From NCBI GenBank assembly GCA_948099385.1, contig CANUEZ040000167.1:2934001-2998000 (forward strand): a DNA stretch of 64,000 bases, in the 5' to 3' direction. The stretch is from Fasciola hepatica. Lineage: Eukaryota; Platyhelminthes; Trematoda; Plagiorchiida; Fasciolidae. Both the position numbers and the translations under genes were made by a program. The notes under the pieces are model-generated. The model made no database searches, was not told the DNA's origin, and was given only the letters and a program-made list of their open reading frames with translations. Positions 1 to 13,018 of the stretch are shown here, in pieces (positions within the stretch are counted from its first letter, which is position 1; the number at the start of each line of letters is the position of its first letter).

Positions 1-372
1 GTAATGAATCCAACCACCATTCCCTAGCCACCTCCGAATCCTTATCGGTAGCTCCTGCAAGGGATCGGAGGTGAGCTAGTTGGTGGCCTGGTGTTGTATC
101 ACCTGTGGGGTGCATGACAGTTATTTGATGTAGGCGTCGGCCCCTTAAAGGAAGGAGATGCTGCAGCGTATCCTCTTTTGGCCGATCATACGGTTGCTAT
201 TGAAGAGGATTTAAAACCAAATCTCTCACTGAAGTGGTAACGTCACTCGGGACTGGCTTTAGGGCATAGGAGAACCTTTGGCGCCGGCCGACAATCCTAT
301 GTGCCTCAGATTGCAGCTCCAAGGCTTCAAACCAAACCTCAGGGTCATGTGGGATATAAGCTACTGGCTTGA
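1..372 (-). pseudogene. Ty3/gypsy gag fragment (CsRn1/Boudicca-like)
   Basis: Reading the minus strand from about 372 down to 1 gives one frame of about 120 residues broken by a single TAG. It contains DPEVWFEALE, then VTTSVRDLVLNPL, QPYDRPKEDTLQHLL, GRRLHQ and finally HQLAHLRSLAG. This order (a 'DPxxWF' block, an 'EVRDLxxxPP' block, an 'NPYDxLK' block, a 'QRRLQQL' block and a 'PSQLLRRM' block) is the capsid region of flatworm gypsy gag proteins, which package element RNA in virus-like particles. The frame runs off the left edge, so the rest of the element would lie outside the window. The second gypsy copy at 56.3-56.9 kb has the same blocks. The element is dead here because of the stop. Confidence 0.75.
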
Positions 373-3300
373 ACTCAAAGCAGACAAAATGAGATCTGTG
401 TTAAACGTCAAAAAAATCGTAGAAAAAATAGATCCGAAATGATGTCCAGAAAACGGCCATCTTCTCAGAACCATCAAGGTTACTACAGAAGAATGACGAA
501 ATCACGAATTGTGAAGAACTGATAATCAAGTACAATACAGCTCCTTAGTCAAAAGCAATCAGGAAATCAGAAGGCGAAAATATTTCTCCCGGGCTTGTGC
601 CCAATAATTCCTTTAAATTCACACATATGATGTCCTTGAGTCTCATGCAGTTTTCCTGCAACGGTATGGAGCATCAAAGCCGATGATGATTATAAGAGGG
701 TCCGCTTCTGGAGGATGCCTCTGTATATATATGGGGAGTGTATCTCTAAGGAGTTCAATTTCGGCGTCTTTGGCTTGCCTGTCCACGATAACTAGCCGTT
801 TTGTAGAAGAGGGTACCAGCGACCTTGAGCCGTTTATCATCGTGCTACGTGCTCCTGCAAGGTAGTCCATCGATGGATTATGTTACTGTGGGGGTTGAGC
901 CGTTTAAAAATGAAATAATCGTATCTTTCAACGTTTCTTCAGCAATATTTAGTTATCCAAAATGGCTTTCAGGAATAACCCTCAAAGGAAGTTTCTCTAG
1001 GAATGCCGATGGGTAATAACCTTTTGATGGGGTGGTCTATACCTGGAATGGAAGCGAAAAAGAAAGAAGACGACGGCCTGGTGGTTGCACCAGCTGTGTG
1101 TGAGGTCGGCTACAATAGTGAACGAAATGCTTGGAATGGTCACGGAGTTTTATTATGTGGTGTTTTTACATGGGGTTTATGGGGAAGCAGAAGCTTAAGA
1201 CAGCCAGGTTTGGTGGAATCCCCGCCTACTGTAAGCAAGCGCGCGAACTTGCAGATGGTTGCCATTAAAAAATGGCAATCCGCGTGGAGAGGCTCCAGTT
1301 TACGTAAAAATCCAGGAAAAGGCGATAAATCACTGAGTTAAGGTCTGAGGGCCGAGGGATGGGAGATGTTTTGGAGGAAGCTTCTGTAACGGAGCATTTG
1401 GTCACGCAAATGAGTCAAACCAGTAGTAGAACAAGCACAGCTGACTTCAGAAACCTCTCTGTCAGTGCTTGGATTTATGATTAAAAGGAGAGTGACGTTA
1501 TGCGCAACAAACCACAAACGCGAGACGTTTATAATCCTCTAGCAAGCTACTATACTTCGAAGTTGTGAACCTCAGGTGTATCGATGTCGGGATCCTCCCA
1601 GAGGAGGCGCCACATGATTTAACCATAAAGATCTTGTGTTGATCACCGCAATGGACATTGGCGAGCTGGTCAAGGGTTGTGAGCAGTAAACAAAGGGGTT
1701 ACAACAACGAGATGGGAGGTCAGCAAGTATGTACGGAGAACTCGAGCAGCACGCTGTCCCTGTAAGGAAACTTTGAGCATTGCGTAGCCAAATTCGCAAC
1801 GGATCCCGAAATCAGAATGCGGGTATACGTCCAATTCCATGGCACTGGATTATCAAATAATCAACGATACGAAACCGGTACAAACTTCAATTGTGCGATC
1901 ACAAGGACTCAAAAAACGAGAACCAAATTGCGGCGTGCGAGAAAGGAGCACGTGCTTCGCGCAGGTTCAGAAAAAGAATATGACAGAGCAGAGCGCTGGA
2001 CGCGAACAAAAAACCGTTGGTTTGTAAAAACATACAGAGCATAAAACAAGTCAATAGAGTTAATAAGTGAGCGATGTCAGGGAAGCGTGGACTTGCAGTG
2101 TTTGCTGGGCGGATTTTTCACGACCGGTCCTTACAGTTCCCCCTCATAAATTCAGACAAATAACCAAACGCTATATCAACAGCCCAAATCCTCGGGGGTT
2201 TCCATGTGCAGGGTCTGGCCTGGGCCTTTATCAGAAATTCATCTGTTACTGAGGAGAGCAGAGAACAATAACACAAGGTCTTTTCAACCAGCGGTGTTCT
2301 ATTCCCTCGTACATTTTTGATGACCGATGAGCAGGGGAGCATTTTCAGCTTGTAGAGATAACCTTCCCTTTTTACTCGGGCCGTCTTCCTCCTTGAGTGG
2401 CCCAGCAGGTTCACAACTTCCAGAGGTAGTTTTTTCATCTGTTGTGGAATTTCCCTTAACAAGACGCCGTGGCCTTCGAGGGAGTCGCGGCTTCGGGCTA
2501 TGAAGGACAAAGACAGGAGGTAAAATAGGCAATCATTTATTGTCGGCAGCCCTGAGACTCTTACTTAACCGCTCTTTTCTGTCGGTAACAGAATTGGACG
2601 GATTCCAGAGTATGCACGAGACATTTGGTGGCTGCAACGCTGGTTTCGATCTACAGGGAAACTTCGTAGGCACCACGAAGTAGATGGAACAATATTACGG
2701 CCGCCTCTGCAGAAGTTGACTTTTGGTCATTGCCCTATAAAAGTGGGGTGGGTTTTGCTATATTATTCTGAACCTGGGCAAAGTCGCAAGCTGGAGGTAA
2801 GAACTGGTGAACTGTAAATATCCTGAGGTTTGTTTTGTTCTAAACAGATATTTAGAGGGGGACTGGATCGGCTTGAATTCCGGTATAAGTTAAGATGAGT
2901 CAACTTCACAGGCTGTCACTGATGAGCGGTATGCAGAAGAGTAAAGCTTTGTGTGAATGACAGACTGACGGTGAAGGACAAATTCAAAATCATGAGTATT
3001 TGATATACAGATACAAGCACAAATCAAAAGGTTTCCAACCGTTAGGTATCTTTTCAGCGGAGCGCTGAACTGAAATTTCCGTTATGCTTCATGTTTTGGT
3101 AGATTAAAACCCTAAACCAACTTCAAGGTCCCTGGCTTTACTTAGGCGTGGGCTACCAAGTTGGACAAATAACGTTGCTGACTCAATGGGGCAGCAAATT
3201 TTGCGACAGCTTGTCCTGAAGATCGGTGTATTTCACAAGGCTGACCTTGGATTTTAAGTCGATTCCGTGAGAACAACCCTTCTGCTTTATCTCTAAACCT

Positions 3301-6300
3301 CAAGGAGCAGTGCAAGTCCCTTCTGCTCTCAGACTGCCCTGTCGGCTCCAGATCCTTATGCTTGTACCCGAACATAGAAAAGTGTTGCTTTCCACCGGAG
3401 TCTTGTTGGCCAGAGAAGCCTTATATTCAGCAGGCTGCTGCTTTCGCTATAGTTGAACTGAGTCCAGCAATGAAGTATTTTTTCTGTCACCGATGGTCTA
3501 TCACATAGATGCATGTTTGTGTACGTCCTAGAACAGCACTCCGAGGTGACTCCAAAATAAGTCCTGAAAACACCGATCGCACTTTCTGGCTAGTGTGAGA
3601 TTTAGTAAACTGAGCCGATTAGCTTTATGGCCTTCGAAACTTAGCCAATTTTGTGTTCTGAAAAAATGCAACAGTAGGAGTATACCCATCTAAGATCCCT
3701 CACTAGTAGTTTTTCAGAAAACGGATGCTCGTAGAAGTGAAAAGCTACCGGAGATATAACATTTAAATGACTAGATAACTCGCTTTTCTGCAGATATTTT
3801 CATCCTAGCACGGCTGCACGAGGGACTCGGGGAGTTCTTATCTCTGGAGATGTTCATAATGAAGTTAATTCGTTCAGCACTAAATGTTAGGAAGATTCAG
3901 TTATCTTCCGCAGAATGTTATAGACTACAGTGCGGAAAATCGTCCAAAGCCGTAGTAATATGCATAACGAAAAGCAGGGGACCTATGGCACTCTCCTGGA
4001 TGACTTGTCCAAGCTTTGGTTTAGAGATTGCCCCATTTACAGCGACTAATCAGTGGCAGTAAGAGAGGTATGATGATAACCGGCTTTGTTGGGGGCCATC
4101 AATGCCACAAGATCACACTTGTAAAAGTGTATGGGAAAATGAAACCCGATTAAAAGATCTTGGCATACCAAGTAGCAAAATATTCATGGTATTTGTTTCA
4201 CCAGCTGCCACGGTGAGTAAATTCAAGGAGTCACCTTGGAAAGCCGGCCATGGATGGTGTATCGAGAAGCCATGCTGACTGCCATTCACAAGTTTGTCAG
4301 TAAGGATACAGGCCATGAGCTAATTTTTATTGATATTACCCCCAAACATGGAAACGGTTGTAGTGTGATTCCCGATACGACAGTACTGAAGCTTATAAAG
4401 GAAAACTTGTGGCGGCTCTTCTGGGACGCAAAAATCAAAATCATATAATCATTTCTTCGAACCAGTGAGTTTTGATCGCATATAAATTTCACAGGCCCCC
4501 CAGGGGCTCATCTAAATCCAGCTTAAGATAATTAGTAATCGGGAGCTTTCGCAATCTTGCTGCAACCAGGATCATTATACTCCCTAATCTCAGAAAAGGC
4601 CCAGAATCAGGCGCAAGCCGTCTACCTGCACAGTTAAGTTACGGGCAGCTCCTTCGTGGAATGCCGAGCCTGCTAGGTTGACTTCCATTAGCCAAGCTGC
4701 AACTCACGTTACGGGTCAGTTCAGACTGATTGGTGGCTCCACACACATCCGAAGCAGAAACAAAATTCACTCTCAATAAGTGGCTGACTGTCTGAGTGAT
4801 GACTGTTTAAGTACACCTTAGGTGTTCCTCGATAGGTCTGATGGTCAGATCTCGCTCCATCTGCTGTAGAATCGTAGCGGATTAAAGACTCACTCGTTCA
4901 ACTCTAGCTAGCCAGCTTCCTTAGCTCTGTCAGTTTAATTAGACCGAAAATACACTCCCTCAAGTTCTACTGGTATTCTCTCACATGGAGTGGATCTACG
5001 GAGTCAACCGTTGGGGTTGTAAAGCTCAGGAAGTTGCCAGAGCTTTCCCTTTGCGACGGAAAGTTTAAGTGGGTTTTCCATTGACCCGAAAACGCGCTGA
5101 ATTTGATAGGTGGGTGGAATGAGTTTTTCGGAATTACAAGGCTGTCTGGTGAACCCTAACTAATAGCAGCTGTTGCCATGGCTTCAAAGCCTTGCTAAAA
5201 TATTTTTAAACGGAAGCCAATAGACGGAGACGTACTACGGGTGAGACCAAATTGTTGGCAGCCTCCTGCTGGATGAAGGTGATAAGTTTGCTTTGGATCT
5301 GAACATGCCGGACTTGAATATATAGGCTTGAACGGCGCTAAATGCCCGCTCTTTATCTCCATGCCCGCATAGATGTCCGTTGTTGGAGTTGATGAGACAT
5401 ATATTTCTGTCGGTGTTCTGAGTTTTGTTTTTCATTGACTTACTCAGATGTCCAGTTCTTTTGCGATACCGCAATGCATTGGTTTTCTACTGAACGAGCT
5501 TTTATTCCGTTTGCCGTCTGGCAATTTGCGATATTCCGTTCAGCTTAAGATATGTTTACGAGCCTTCCGTCTGGCTTGCAAATGGACTGGCCCTGGAAAA
5601 CTTGGATTTGAGTCATCGGAGTCTCGCCCATTTATGGTTTTGTCGACAGTTCATAGTTGGAGTATTGACGTCCAAGCTACTACTAAGGTTATTATGGAGC
5701 CCATTGGCTGCTAATTAAACATCGTCGGATAAAAAATGTTTTGGGGACGAACAACTTGCGATAGGCTGTTAAAGGAGCCTGAGTGAACTTGGTCCGTTTC
5801 CCTACTGTTGACGGTGGGGCAAACTGGGAACAAAACGCGCTGTGATTATGCCGACGGAAGCCTTCCTCGGCTGGTGTGACCACCCGAATGATACCCTGAG
5901 TGAACCAGAATTCTACTGTTTTTCTTTACTTTCAACAGAAGAATTCAAGTCTTAGGTCCGCCGAATAAGGCGGGTGTAGATAAATAATTCCTGTTATTTC
6001 TTCGGGTGTTTGCCTGACAGACAACGTACTCCTGGTGCGTGGAATTCACCAGCAATTAACTTGTGGCTAAAAGAAGGGTAGAGGCCAGGTTTGAAGCGTT
6101 GAAAATGAGAATATCTTTTTCTGCTGTAGGCACCGAAGAACAATGAATATCTCCCGGCTAGTTTGTGAGCGCAATTAAACAGCCGACCAGAGCAAGTCCT
6201 CCACCGAATCCAAGACCTCTTGATACATCGGAGAAACGTACAACATATACTCCCCATCGAAGGTTTGATCCAGCATCCACGAGAACTTTCTCACCACTTA

Positions 6301-7020
6301 TGGCCAACTCTCTGAAGGCGAGCCCAGCGGAATTACATGCTTCGGTGATGAAAATGATACCATTGGTACCAGTGGGAACCCTGATGCGGAGCATGTGCAT
6401 TTGTACCTCCATTGCCCTTATATGAACCTCTTGAACATTGCCAAGCCAACCAGATTGCACCACCAAACCCTTTCCAGAAGAATAGATTATAAGCATTTGC
6501 GCCTCAGCCACAATAATAAATCTCCCCTTAAATTACCACCCGTGACTAACATTCACGAACAGACAAGGTGCATTACACACAACTAAACCAACGGTGGGGC
6601 TGTCCCCCTAACAAGGTTTGCGAGCTTCATCCCTCAACGATGCACGGGAGTAGCGGACCAAAGCCACTTCAACAAGTCCGTATTTTCAAGACACTACCTA
6701 GCTGACAAGCCGTAGTAGCTACGGACTTATAAGACCATTATCGCTAAGCAGATGAACCTAATTCTTCCGGCTTTGAAAGTTCTTTTTTCAACAACTACTT
6801 CCGACCCTCTCACAACACGTTTAAGTCCTCAGTCGTACGGCGTTTTCAAGATAAATCCGCCAGACGTTAGTCCTCCGCTGGGCGACCATTTGCAACTCAG
6901 CTAGGCACACGCCGCATCGAGAGTATCAGACGTTCCCGGGCTTCGCCCCGATGCCACGATTTGATGGGAAGCAACTTGTTCTATCTTGCGATAAATCCTG
7001 AAAGACCTCAAATTCCAGAT
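373..7020. other. Unassigned repeat-poor interval
   Basis: I see no recognisable protein motif in this 6.6-kb stretch on either strand. The longest minus-strand open frames are 130 codons (2118-2510) and 117 codons (6158-6511). Neither has a motif I know, and frames of this size are expected by chance in this composition. The right end may hold a strongly decayed continuation of the BEL/Pao element at 7.0-9.8 kb, whose integrase C-terminus would lie below 7026. No tRNA, simple repeat or promoter could be supported. Confidence 0.4.
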
Positions 7021-7025
7021 CAGGC

Positions 7026-7520
7026 CTACCTAAAGCTGCTCCCATTTTCACCGATAAGAACATCTGGTCGACCCCTGGCCACCAGAAGTGTTAGTGCCTT
7101 TTGCGAAGACTCCGCAGACGACGAGCTAGTCACTCCCATGTGTGCCCCCTTCATGTTCATACATGTGAGCAAAGATCCCTGTTGTTTCTCCTCAAATATG
7201 CCATGCCTAACGTCAGCTGTACGAAGTAGTCTGCTTCCACATACGCAAAGGCATAACCGGCATTCCTGATGATTCCAAGGGGATTCCAAGGACACGCCGA
7301 ATAGTCGTTCTCCTCTTCGCAAGCACGAATCATCGATAAGTATCCGGTAGAACTTGGGGCAGCCAAAATGGCCATTCGTACCAAGATAAAGTTCGACAAT
7401 GGACTCAATATTTCTGTACTTCTTCCGCTGAATAGGGTGTTGCTTGTCTTCCTTCGAATGAATGACGCAAACCAATCTTCCTGCTTCGCATACTTTTCCG
7501 CTATTCAGGGTAGGATCCAA
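7026..7520 (-). pseudogene. BEL/Pao integrase core fragment
   Basis: A 164-residue open frame ends with LLTCMNMKGAHMGVTSSSSA, ARGRPDVLIGENGSSFR. This matches the integrase core pattern of BEL/Pao elements, in which 'FTCxxxRAVHLEVxxxLSAESF' carries the strand before the second catalytic Asp and 'RRGRPxxxxSDNGTNF' carries that Asp. In this copy the Asp position of 'SDNGT' reads Glu ('GENGS'), so it would not be catalytic. The first half of the frame (from 7520 to about 7250) is not clearly homologous and may be frame-shifted. It lies downstream of the RNase H block, as expected for this family. Confidence 0.7.
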
Positions 7521-7773
7521 CTTTCCTATGGAGCTCTGCGCAAAATAGTCCTCGAATCATAACCTCGTTCCACTGAGTCGACTTTGACACAGAAACCTTC
7601 GGCTTATGCCAAACTCACTACTGACACACAATTGTTCCTCTTCTTCTGTGCCGTTAAATGACCCGCTTTGCAATGACACGTCAAATAGACCTTTGGTGTT
7701 ATTGAGACGATATCGCTGGCGTCGAAATATCCACGTCACACTCCTTGAAAAAGTAGTCCAGAATGAACAGCGC

Positions 7774-8019
7774 TCAAATTGTAACCAAGACGAGCTGTAT
7801 TTTGATGCACACCCCAGGTTGCACTTCGATAAATTCTTCTCCTATGGGTTTATTGAACCTCGAGGACCACAAAACGTTGGGCCATAATACCGTAGTTGAA
7901 GGTCTCTCCTCTTCAAAGCGCATCCCTCGAGAGGCCAGATCTGCGAGATTCTCTTTCCCCAACACGTGTTTCCATAGCAGGGGAAGAGAGCGGGCATATA
8001 TCCATGACACTCGGTCCAC
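7774..8019 (-). pseudogene. BEL/Pao RNase H-to-integrase linker
   Basis: The frame contains WKHVLGKENLADLASRGMRF. This corresponds to the diagnostic 'W.HVPGKENPADLASRG' motif found in the RNase H-like segment of BEL/Pao polyproteins, just upstream of the integrase zinc-binding domain. The remaining residues are weakly conserved. It sits between the RT part and the integrase of the same minus-strand element, which fixes the orientation of BEL-1. Confidence 0.75.
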
Positions 8020-8379
8020 ACGGAGAGCAGCGAAGCACCTTTTGTGGCTTTCGGGGTATTAAAGAACCACGGCAGAGTCGGTCCAGTGATAAACCTTAAG
8101 CAAATTCAGATTCATTTCTTTCTAATCATTTTTTCTTTCTATACGGCAGCGACGGCTGCAGTCAACTCTGACCTTAATATGGGGACAGTTCTTAAAAAAA
8201 CCACACGCGACTTGTCAAAAACAAGTGCCCGTCTTGAACTTGACCCGTCGGATACAAAAGTAAAATGGAACACTGTTTAGCAGCCCACTTTGGATGTGTC
8301 GCAAAATAAGCATAATTTCGAAGTCGGCATCTGCATTCAAAAACATGCACAAATTATCGGGGCTCTGCCACAGGTTTGG

Positions 8380-9110
8380 TCCTTCCCGCAATCCTCCCCA
8401 TTTCTTCCCACTTTGCTTTAGTGTTCAGGCCAAGTGGCTTATCCCAACCAGTGTTCTTCCGGCACAAACCTTGAAAAAGTTTTTCCCTGGTAAAAGCGTG
8501 AACCAGCGAAACCTGAAGGATAGTAGTTTGTGGCCAGTTGTGACAACAGAGCAGTTCCGTTTGCTGGATTACCCCTGAAGTGAAAACGGTATCTGAAGGA
8601 GTCTGAATCAGTATTTCGAACCAGACCTGAAGTTATAACGGCATGCATTCGCTCCGCATCAGTGTTTTTCATAGGGCTGTTCCTTTACTCACCCGGAGCG
8701 GAATTTAAAACTTCTTGCCTGTTACTAAGCCAACTACCTAATCTGGGCCCATGAAGAATCAGAAGGTCACGCAATCCATGTTTCAAACATAGGGTTTTTG
8801 CGGTATTGTTACCGCAAGTTAAACAATCACCGACACTTCAAAAACACTTGATACGGCCATTAAGACCTGGTGCCCAAATAAAGCAGCTATTTTTCTCGGA
8901 GCAAGACCAGTACAAAATGGCCATGGAACTGTCAGAGAAGGGTTCACCGTCATTCTTTGTTTCTTTGGCCTGTAGGTGTAACCATCAAACCAGCATAGAA
9001 GCCGGAAGTCATCTAGGTACTCCTCGGTCTACTTTGTTTGCAGGAAAAAATCTTCCACTTCTGCGTACGAAACCTCAGAAGCACACCTATCAAACTCGGG
9101 GCTGAGTTTT
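8380..9110 (-). pseudogene. BEL/Pao reverse transcriptase remnants
   Basis: Short blocks in shifting frames match BEL/Pao RT. Near 9.0 kb a LCWFDGY block is followed by QRMTVNPSLTVP, the equivalent of 'LRFLWW.DG' and 'YRMTVHLFGAxSSP'. Near 8.47-8.39 kb LFQGLCRKNTGWDKPLG is followed by KWEEMGR, the equivalent of the 'LxQELxRxxxGWDDPLP' linker after RT. The catalytic Y/F-V-D-D block could not be found intact. Frameshifts and stops separate the blocks, so no coding frame survives. Confidence 0.6.
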
Positions 9111-9392
9111 GACTCCTCAAATGAAGAGCATCTATTGATTCCCTGATGATGCTGCAGCAAAATCAGAGACAAAACGAACATTTTCAGGCGTTTAAGGACT
9201 CAGCGCCACAGGTCGTGGCAGATACCACCTCATTCACCTACCCGCCTTGGGCTCCCCTGACACACACCTCATGTCCTCTTCCAGCGTAGCGCTCGACCAC
9301 ACCCGTATATTCAAGTTTAAGCTCTGGGTCGTTGAGAAACCTATTTTTCAAAGGCCTTAAGCGATGAAGAGCGACCGACCCCTTGCAAAGTT

Positions 9393-9784
9393 TCACGGTA
9401 CTGTTGATTTCCACGGGAAATCAACACCAAGATATTCGTCCTGAAGCCGCAACATCTTCAGAATTTCGGTAGATCTATAGTCCTCCAAGGGCAGAGAATT
9501 TCCTAAGGGATCACTGACTTCAAAATCCTTATCACAGAACTCTTGCAGGCTGTTCTCGACATCCTGAAGTCTGTGCATGACGCAAGTTCTGAGTTCTACC
9601 AAAGGACGGTTATCCAACGGGCCTCGTATAACCCAGCCCAACAGGCTGTTATCAGGGTAACAGCCTCTGGGAACCTCTTCGCTGCTTCAAAACCCAGTGC
9701 ACCGAAGAGACATCTAAGCAAATCCGCACTCCAAATACTGGGTCTAAAATAACGGTAGGCTCTATTCCTGTATAAGGATCCCAC
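9393..9784 (-). pseudogene. BEL/Pao protease C-terminal region
   Basis: The minus strand gives, across one frame change, LKQRRGSQR then LLGWVIRGPLDN, followed by a Cys-containing stretch and SLPLEDYRSTEILKMLRLQD ending in VDFPWKS. This matches the segment linking the A17-type aspartic protease to RT in BEL/Pao elements ('LGWVxxGP...', '...SxEDxxA...', '...LPWK'). The protease catalytic DTG/DSG motif would lie further upstream, in the unassigned 9.8-10.8 kb stretch, and I did not see it. Confidence 0.65.
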
Positions 9785-10818
9785 TTGGACTAAGTTTCCT
9801 GACTAGATTTCGTAGCCCGCAAGTCCAGCACCGGGAGTATGGCATAGGCGCGCTCCTTTCTAATCACCTCAATACCACTGCGGGCCTCTGTATTAACCGA
9901 CACCCCTTCACCTATCTGTGTGGTATTCCCGGAGGTGTGTTTTAGCCAAGTTCAGCTGCCTCTCGTACGAGACCTAAACCTTCAGCTTGGTCACTGGGTA
10001 TGAGGGAGGTATCTGAGCCAGTGCCGGCAGCGCACTAATGCTTGGGGACTCGTTTCGATCCTCCCTGATGATTGGTTAAATCCCCGGGCAAGTACAGAGA
10101 CCAGCGAAAAATATCCGGCAAGATGCACTGCGGACCGGAAAGTTTTTCACCTCATGCGATACACGATGACGCTTGCGAGTGCAGTCTTCTTATTCACGGA
10201 GCATCTTTGAAATGACACCCAAAAGCATGGTGCCCCAGAAGTGAGCAAACAAAACTCGCTTTGATTTAAGACGCGACCTCAGAAGGCCTTGGGGCAACAA
10301 TGCTTGAACCTCGTGACCTTCCTTTAGGTTACATCAGACGCAAAGCTTAGAGCAACTGGCGCAGTATGTGGGTGCCGCGGAGGGATTATGATTCAAGACT
10401 ACCCTCTTGTGAGCATCGAAAATAGTTTTTGTTCACGGAGACGACAACTGTATCTGTGGCCCTGCAAAATGCCTTGGAACTCATTAACTGACACAGATCG
10501 CGAAACCCTGGTTCGTTCTTTGACTGGCAGATCCCTTACGGCATTTTTACCTTATCGACGACGGTGTATCTGAACGACTTACTCCAAACCTCTTTGACGG
10601 AGTGAACCGAATAGAGGTGATTCAAAATCCCAGTTGCTCCAATGCATCTGCTCAACTGTCCAACTTGTTGGCCCACGGATCTTGGTTGACCAATCCTGGT
10701 CCGATTATTTCACTTGGCATGCAACGCAAAATAAAGTGCCCCTATCCAAAAACTCCCAATATGCCTTTCGCCCGCAAATAAGCTCCATTCGAGGAGTAAA
10801 GTAAACAGCCTCGAATAG
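9785..10818. other. Unassigned interval, possible BEL-1 5' part
   Basis: No motif could be recognised on either strand. By position it should hold the gag and the N-terminal protease of BEL-1 if that element was once complete, but the sequence is too decayed for me to show this. Confidence 0.3.
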
Positions 10819-10819
10819 T

Positions 10820-10885
10820 TTAATAATAATAATAATAATGGTATATTTCTGGACCGTGGTCAAGAAGCACGCATGTAAGCATGAT
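10820..10885 (-). repeat. LINE 3'-terminal palindrome and (TTA)n tail, LINE-A copy
   Basis: On the plus strand a run of TAA units (10,820-10,838) is followed by GGTATATTTCT, a decayed palindrome (TCTGGACCGTGGTCAAGA) and GCATGATCA. Four other copies in the window share this order. Read in LINE orientation it is the element's 3' end. This copy has lost the perfect symmetry seen at 30,173 and 36,521. Confidence 0.8.
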
Positions 10886-13018
10886 CAGAGTTTACAATAT
10901 CACTGAATGAAATGCAAAATTTCACAAAATTGAAGGAGAGATTAGCAAATCACGGTAACAATGGAATAAGGCTGCCGAGAGTTTTAATGAATCAAAACGA
11001 GCAAAGAACACACGGCGAACACTAATTGATTTCAAGTCAACGGCGGCAATAGTAGTGAATCAGCCGGATATAGGAAGGTTCAGACGGACATTGGCTTAGG
11101 ACGCAGGAAATACGATATTTACAAGAATAATGCGAGGAAAAGGTCGGCACTGCATATTCATGTTCACTTAAAAAGGTAATTGACGTTGAGACAAAGGAGG
11201 CAGGGAAGAATTTCACGAAGGTTCGCAGAGGAATACTAATTTTCATAGACTTGCGGATGTGAAAAGGAATAGTACCCCTTGAAAAGGTGAGACAATTTTC
11301 GTGAGAGGTGATGTGTGTCATCTGGTGTCAGCAGTTCGCCGCTGGTGGAGGATGGATGGAGTTCCAGGAAGGAATAAGCAACAATCGGAATGTCGTGTCC
11401 ATGCGGAACAAAATAAGGCAAGACAAAAGTAAAGACCTTTGCAATAGGCAGGTTATGCTGGTAAATTGGCAAATACATCATTTTGTTGAGTTTCTTGTGG
11501 GTTTTCTGTGTCCATGTTGGGCTTTTTGGGCAAGGGTTGACTGCGGTTTTGTTCGCTTTCTCATGGAAAAGAGGCGGGCATCGCCGAATCTGGACCGATC
11601 ACAGTATAATTAGAAGTCCTCGCACGGCAGCTTCGACATCGGGAGGGCCTTGTAGTGAGAATTCTTCAGTAAGCCTCAGAGTAACGTATGCAGTGATACC
11701 AGGACTTGTTTTGGGTGAACCCCGTTGCTAGATCGTATTCGCGGTAGCCAGCCTTTGGTGTGGTTGTAGACGGGCAGAGAAAAAGACAAGCTGTCTTCAC
11801 GATATACTACAGCCAGGCAACGTGATGGCCGGGTGGTTCTGAAATTGAAAAAGGGAGGATCGCAGTCTGGGAGATGTTCCAGCTGAGGGTTAGCGTGAGC
11901 AAAATAACGAGAGTACGGATGTTGGAAATGAGGCACAATGGTCTTAGTTAAATGTGGGGTCGTTGGTATTGTGGTTCGGTGTTCGTGAGGGCTAACTGGT
12001 ATTATACTACTAGACAAAGTTATTGGTTACCGAATCGGCCGTTCACCGGGAAGTCTTATCTTTATGAGTTAATAAAGTCGTGGAAGTGCATTTGGACTAG
12101 GGTCTGAGGGCTACGTGAGAAAGCTGCTGGGCAACACGAAGAACCTCGAATGGCAAGTTTGCATAGTAGGTCTAGGGGATATATGACGAATCCCACAGTG
12201 GTGTTTTACAGGTCACAAAGAAGCAGCTAGGACACACCAGAACCCGAATGGCTAGCTTATATGATAGATCCGGAAGATGTATGACAAATCCTATCGTGGG
12301 GTATCTACAGGTCTAATGCTGCAGGTTGCTGTTCGTTAAGGCTGTAAACTGGAGAGTAGGCCGGATTCTAGGACAAGAGGAATGCCGCTTTCTTACGAAA
12401 AGGGGGGAAAACATACTTGGGCGAAGAATACGGGCGCTTTTCTCTACGTTCTTACATATATGTTTATATATAAAATAATATCTACATGCGAATTACGGCC
12501 AGGCAAGGAAGCTGAGAGGAGCGGAAGCCACAATAAATAAGAGAAGAGTCGAAGGATCAAGGAGCGAAGTATTGGGTGGTGGGGCTTAATATCTTAGGAC
12601 CCAGCACCACTGAACAATTTGGTGCTAGGGGAAAACATCAATGACTAAAAACCTTCGGTTAGAGGAAAGTTGTTTTACATGGCAGCCCTAGTGCTATATA
12701 GCGAAAGAGGCAGTAATCGTTTAGACAAAGTTGTGAAGGCCGGCTACTGAATTAGATGAAGCAGGGTTGTAAAGGGGTCAGGTGAGTAGCGAGAACCGGC
12801 AGGCATCTAGCTACCTATAGTTGTAAACGACAAAACTGTATCCTTCTGCAATGTAGGTTGTACGTAAAAAATGATAATGAATGTTACGTCTGGCGTCTGT
12901 CGTTAGACAGAAAATGGTAGGCTTGAGGTATGGTGCCATGATCCTAGTAGTGGAATCCGTTTTTGAAGGCCAGCTCGACGGATAGCAGAAAGCGGGAGGA
13001 GAGGCTGAAGCTAGGGTT
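10880..13018 (-). other. LINE-A 3' UTR (about 2.1 kb, non-coding)
   Basis: This stretch lies between the ORF2 stop and the terminal repeat and has no recognisable coding motif. The part near 12,790-12,880, read on the minus strand, aligns by eye with the start of the LINE-B 3' UTR near 26,990-27,080. Shared words include TACAGTTT, AACTATA and TGCCGGTTCTC in the same order. It is therefore a family feature rather than flanking DNA. The length is unusual, since 3' UTRs in related LINE groups are usually some hundred bases. Confidence 0.6.

Larger units (their letters stand above)
7026..9784 (-). mobile_element. Decayed BEL/Pao LTR retrotransposon (BEL-1), pol region
   Basis: On the minus strand the BEL/Pao pol blocks appear in the canonical order: protease C-terminus near 9.76-9.39 kb, reverse transcriptase near 9.1-8.8 kb, the post-RT linker near 8.47-8.38 kb, the RNase H/linker block at 8019-7774 and the integrase at 7520-7026. 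The blocks lie in different frames with many stops, so the copy is long dead. No LTRs or gag could be found. The sequence from about 9.8 to 10.8 kb, just upstream, is unassigned and may hold the rest. LINE-A begins at 10.82 kb and may have split the element. Confidence 0.7.

Noticed and set aside
2118..2510. 130-codon minus-strand frame
   Set aside because: No motif and an overlapping frame of similar size; chance is the simpler explanation.
6158..6511. 117-codon minus-strand frame with hydrophobic Gly-rich end
   Set aside because: It resembles a membrane segment but has no family match I know and an overlapping frame on the other strand is equally long; not called a gene.
10820..10885. Palindromic terminal repeat as a MITE or transposon end
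   Set aside because: All clear copies sit 3' of LINE ORF2 sequence in the right orientation, or next to a TTA-type tail, so it is the LINE 3' end.
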